NCBI GenBank assembly: GCA_030453005.1
Contig: JAKDLE010000104.1
Coordinates: 1 to 7,955, forward strand
Source of the DNA: Pseudonocardia sp.
Lineage (GTDB): Bacteria > Actinomycetota > Actinomycetes > Mycobacteriales > Pseudonocardiaceae
DNA: 7,955 bases
Direction of reading: 5' to 3'
Shown piece by piece: positions 6,402-7,955 of the stretch (positions are counted from its first letter, which is position 1; every line of letters starts with the position of its first letter). The notes under the pieces are model-generated. The model did no database searches and was not told the DNA's origin. It worked only from the letters and a program-made list of their open reading frames with translations. Both the position numbers and the translations under genes were made by a program.

Positions 6402-6879
6402 TGGACCCGCCGCGATTCAGGCCACCGGGCCCAACGGGGCCGAGCCAACTGGGTCGATCCTCGGCTGGTCGGAGGGATGGAATACCGGACGTTCGGCCCG
6501 GACGGCGCCTTCCGCCACCCCTCGCGGCGTGGCCTGCGCCCGGGCCGAGAACCTCACGAGGTGCGACGGCCCTACCCCCGGCCAGCCACCTACGGGTTCG
6601 GTGAGCGGGATCAGGGGAACTGGGCAGGGTCGATAATCGAGGGTGCGGCCATCGCGTGATCCATCTTCTGTGGCTGTGAGAGGTTCCAGAAGATCACGCG
6701 ATGGCCGCCATACACGACGCCTCGCCCGTAGTGAAGCCGCCATCGCGGTAGCTGTCTGCCTCGCACGGCTTACCTGGAGCACTGATCCTGTAGGTGCCGA
6801 TACGTCATAGGACTCGGGGTGTCGACGACGCCTGAAACTGAGCAGGTGCCGACGGGGGTGGATTCGAGCGACCGTCGCA
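6402..6879. other. Region without recognisable genes
   Basis: Between the TetR control region and the transposase remnant I recognise no protein in either strand. Open frames exist (for example 6417-6782 on the minus strand), but they have low-complexity, Arg/Pro-rich composition and no domain. The only structured signal is the inverted repeat at 6645-6708. Confidence 0.5.
6645..6708. repeat. 17-bp perfect inverted repeat with 30-bp interior
   Basis: The arms gcggccatcgcgtgatc (6645-6661) and gatcacgcgatggccgc (6692-6708) are perfectly complementary. Similarity continues inward as cttctg (6665-6670) against cagaag (6687-6692), offset by about 4 bp, so this looks like a head-to-head duplication of roughly 25 bp with a small indel. 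Each arm reads outward as gatcacgcgATGGCCGC, opening a short ORF (MAAPSIIDP leftward, MAAIHDASP rightward). It may be the residue of two inverted insertion-sequence ends. No transposase of its own adjoins it. Confidence 0.65.
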
Positions 6880-7262
6880 ACGATGACCGGATGATGGTGT
6901 CACGAGGCCGCCCATGAGTTCGGCGGGTGTTCGCCAGCCGAGCGTCTTTCGTGGGCGGTCGTCGAGGCGGGACTCGACGGCGCGCAGAGTGTCGAGGCTG
7001 TGAGTCGACAGGTCGGTGCCCTTCGGGGAGTACTGGCGCAGCAGGCCGTTGGTGTTCTCGTTCGTGCCGCGCTGCCACGGGCTTGCCGGGTGGACGAAGA
7101 AGATCCCTTCGCGGAAGTGCTCGACGAGCAGGTGATGGTGGGCCATTTCCGATCCCTGATCCCAGGTCAACGTCAGCCGCGCCTGCGGAGCCAGGCCAGA
7201 CAGCGCCACGACCAGCGAGTCGCGCAGCTGGACCGCACCCACCGCGAACGGCAAGCCGTCTA
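6880..7262 (-). pseudogene. IS30-family transposase, C-terminal half remnant
   Basis: In one minus-strand frame the sequence reads GLPFAVGAVQLRDSLVVALS, then ARLTLTWDQGSEMAHH (Asp codon 7159-7161), IFFVHPASPWQRGTNENTNG (Glu codon 7057-7059), LLRQYSPKGTDLSTHSL and DDRPRKTLGWRTPAELM. This is the hallmark C-terminal half of IS30 transposases: the second catalytic Asp and the Glu are exactly 33 residues apart, as the family requires. The helix-turn-helix domain and the first catalytic Asp are missing. Upstream of GLPFAV the frame becomes unrelated, Arg-rich sequence with no IS30 similarity in the other frames. At the other end the frame runs past the expected stop as TPSSGHRCDGRSN, while the next frame gives PVIVATVARIH, closer to the usual VATT-like end, so there is a frameshift too. 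The element cannot transpose by itself. Confidence 0.85.
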
Positions 7263-7340
7263 CCTGCAGGTTCAAGTTCGCAAAATGCCAAGCTGGGTGC
7301 ACCTCGCAGGTTCGACTCCCGCCAGGACACCGCCGGGGCG
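7263..7340 (+). other. tRNA T-arm-like fragments at the broken end of the transposase
   Basis: Two T-loop-like motifs occur on the plus strand 40 bp apart: gcaggttcaagttcgc (from 7267) and cgcaggttcgactcccgcc (from 7305). The second is followed by aggacacc, resembling a tRNA acceptor 3' strand. No matching 5' acceptor strand (gtcctg) occurs within 75 bp upstream, and one T-stem pair is mismatched, so this is not a tRNA gene. It could be a scar of a tRNA-targeting integrative element, or chance. Confidence 0.25.
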
Positions 7341-7844
7341 GCGACTGCAGTACGCACGCCGAATGAGCGCGTGAGGCCGCCGCCACCGGCGAATCCCGAT
7401 GCCGACGTGGCCGATCGCCACCCGCCGCCACGTACGCGCCCCCGACGGCCCACATGCCGACGTCGGGCACACCGCCAACTGGCTGAGCCTGGGGCCCGGG
7501 CCGGGTACCGCGTCGTCGGCACAGGCCAGTGCAGAGACGGACACTGGACCGTCGTGGACGAGAACCGAGTCGGCCATGCCGACCCCTTGACCGGACCGAG
7601 CTGATCATCGGCGGGCGACCATGGCGCCGGACCATCCGCCACCAGGCGCGCCGAAGGGTCGTCAACCGCCGCCAACCGGCCCCGAAGCCTGGAGCAGACC
7701 GTGACCCCATTTCGCCGGCTCCGACGCCGTGCTCCAGATTTGCTCCAGAACCCCGTGCACGGGCGTGTTCGATGATCCACTCGAAGATCATCTAAAGATG
7801 GTCAGCGGGTCCCCGTGGTCGACTATTACCGCAGTTCAGCAACG
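7341..7844. other. Gene-free stretch between the transposase remnant and the tRNA terminator
   Basis: Open frames run through this part on both strands, but their translations are Arg/Pro/Gly-rich shadows of each other and none resembles a family. A tctccaga-like word, gctccaga, is repeated twice 10 bp apart (7731-7738 and near 7742-7749). The composition becomes less GC-rich from about 7780. It looks like decayed flanking DNA of a mobile element. Confidence 0.45.
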
Positions 7845-7885
7845 CGAAACGGGCGGTTCCCCGTCGACAGGAACCGCCCGTTTCG
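7845..7885 (-). terminator. Strong intrinsic-type terminator downstream of the tRNA-Pro piece
   Basis: A perfect 16-bp stem, cgaaacgggcggttcc (7845-7860) and its complement (7870-7885), encloses a 9-nt loop. It starts 5 nt after the 3' end of the tRNA-Pro piece read on the minus strand. The long GC stem with an AAAC/GTTT base but no true U run is typical of stable-RNA terminators in actinomycetes. Its symmetry means it can stop transcription from either side. Confidence 0.85.
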
Positions 7886-7889
7886 ACCG

Positions 7890-7931
7890 TCGGGACGACA
7901 GGATTTGAACCTGCGACCCCTTGACCCCCAG
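7890..7931 (-). tRNA. tRNA-Pro(GGG) 3' portion, probably an attachment-site fragment
   Basis: Read on the minus strand, the anticodon loop CTGGGGG (anticodon GGG, proline) is followed by TCAAG, then a variable region. The T arm GCAGGTTCAAATCCTGT comes next, and the acceptor strand CGTCCCG with discriminator A ends it; no CCA is encoded. The 5' strand of the anticodon stem should read CTTGA, but the bases actually present are CCACG, which cannot pair with TCAAG. The next 20 bases likewise do not form the usual Pro D arm at the right distance. Only the tRNA 3' part from the anticodon loop is thus recognisable, the segment that tyrosine integrases of actinomycete integrative elements copy into their att sites (pSAM2 is a known tRNA-Pro case). 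The window ends before a full-length gene could finish. Confidence 0.7.
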
Positions 7932-7955
7932 CGTGGCCCGAAGAGCGTGCTGACC

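Noticed and set aside
6477..6659. Plus-strand MEYRTFG, resembling an aldo/keto reductase N-terminus
   Set aside because: The match ends after seven residues, and no continuation (catalytic Asp/Tyr/Lys/His motifs) is seen in any frame.
6417..6782. Minus-strand 121-codon ORF between the TetR gene and the IS remnant
   Set aside because: It has no recognisable domain or ribosome site, overlaps the inverted repeat, and its composition is like noncoding GC-rich DNA.
7272..7577. Minus-strand ORF MADSVLVHDGPVS... of 101 codons
   Set aside because: Its C-terminus AGVEPARCTQLG is the typical translation of a tRNA T arm in antisense; no protein family is recognised.
7890..7955. A complete tRNA-Pro gene cut only by the window end
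   Set aside because: The 5' anticodon-stem strand lies inside the window and does not pair with TCAAG. GGTCAGCACG at the very edge resembles a D-loop end but is about 9 nt too far away.
1..7955. CRISPR array, riboswitch, origin or defence/toxin system
   Set aside because: There are no regularly spaced repeats, no recognisable aptamer core, no iterons and no such protein families on either strand.

Overview
The window is very GC-rich, with the GC-dominated third codon positions of a high-GC actinomycete. Modular type I polyketide synthase (PKS) genes, paired macrolide-type P450s, TetR regulators and a tRNA-Pro(GGG) 3' piece all fit. A member of the Pseudonocardiales is a reasonable guess, but the sequence does not prove a genus. 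Every recognisable protein-coding feature reads on the minus strand, so the transcriptional order runs from high to low coordinates.

Layout from right to left, in the direction of transcription. At 7845-7931 there is the 3' part of a tRNA-Pro(GGG) followed by a perfect 16-bp-stem terminator. The tRNA 5' half expected to its right is not there, so this looks like an attachment-site scar of an integrative element lying beyond the window. From about 7263 to 7840 I find no gene. At about 6880-7262 lies the C-terminal half of a decayed IS30-family transposase. At 6645-6708 there is a 17-bp perfect inverted repeat in otherwise featureless DNA. A TetR regulator (5735-6316) follows, with an AT-rich control region carrying direct repeats and a 17-bp palindrome. 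Then comes a compact block: P450 (4199-5410), TetR (3639-4175, C-terminus probably frameshifted) and a paralogous P450 (2384-3574). A 16-bp palindrome sits just upstream of the last gene.

Downstream of the P450 block (1683-2306) is a chimeric pseudogene. The N-terminal part of a small-molecule SAM methyltransferase, broken by several frameshifts, is joined at a 24-bp palindrome to the last ~65 codons of a type I PKS, including its C-terminal docking helix. Then, 44 nt further on, an intact modular PKS starts (1-1638). It has an N-terminal docking helix, a complete ketosynthase and the beginning of the KS-AT linker, and runs off the left edge.

Together this is the edge of a macrolide- or polyene-like type I PKS cluster with two tailoring P450s and local repressors, bordered by mobile-element and tRNA debris. 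The most interesting points are the methyltransferase/PKS-tail fusion, which implies loss of an upstream PKS; a near-identical 24-bp element upstream of two separate transcription units; and the tRNA-Pro scar. No complete new system is evident.
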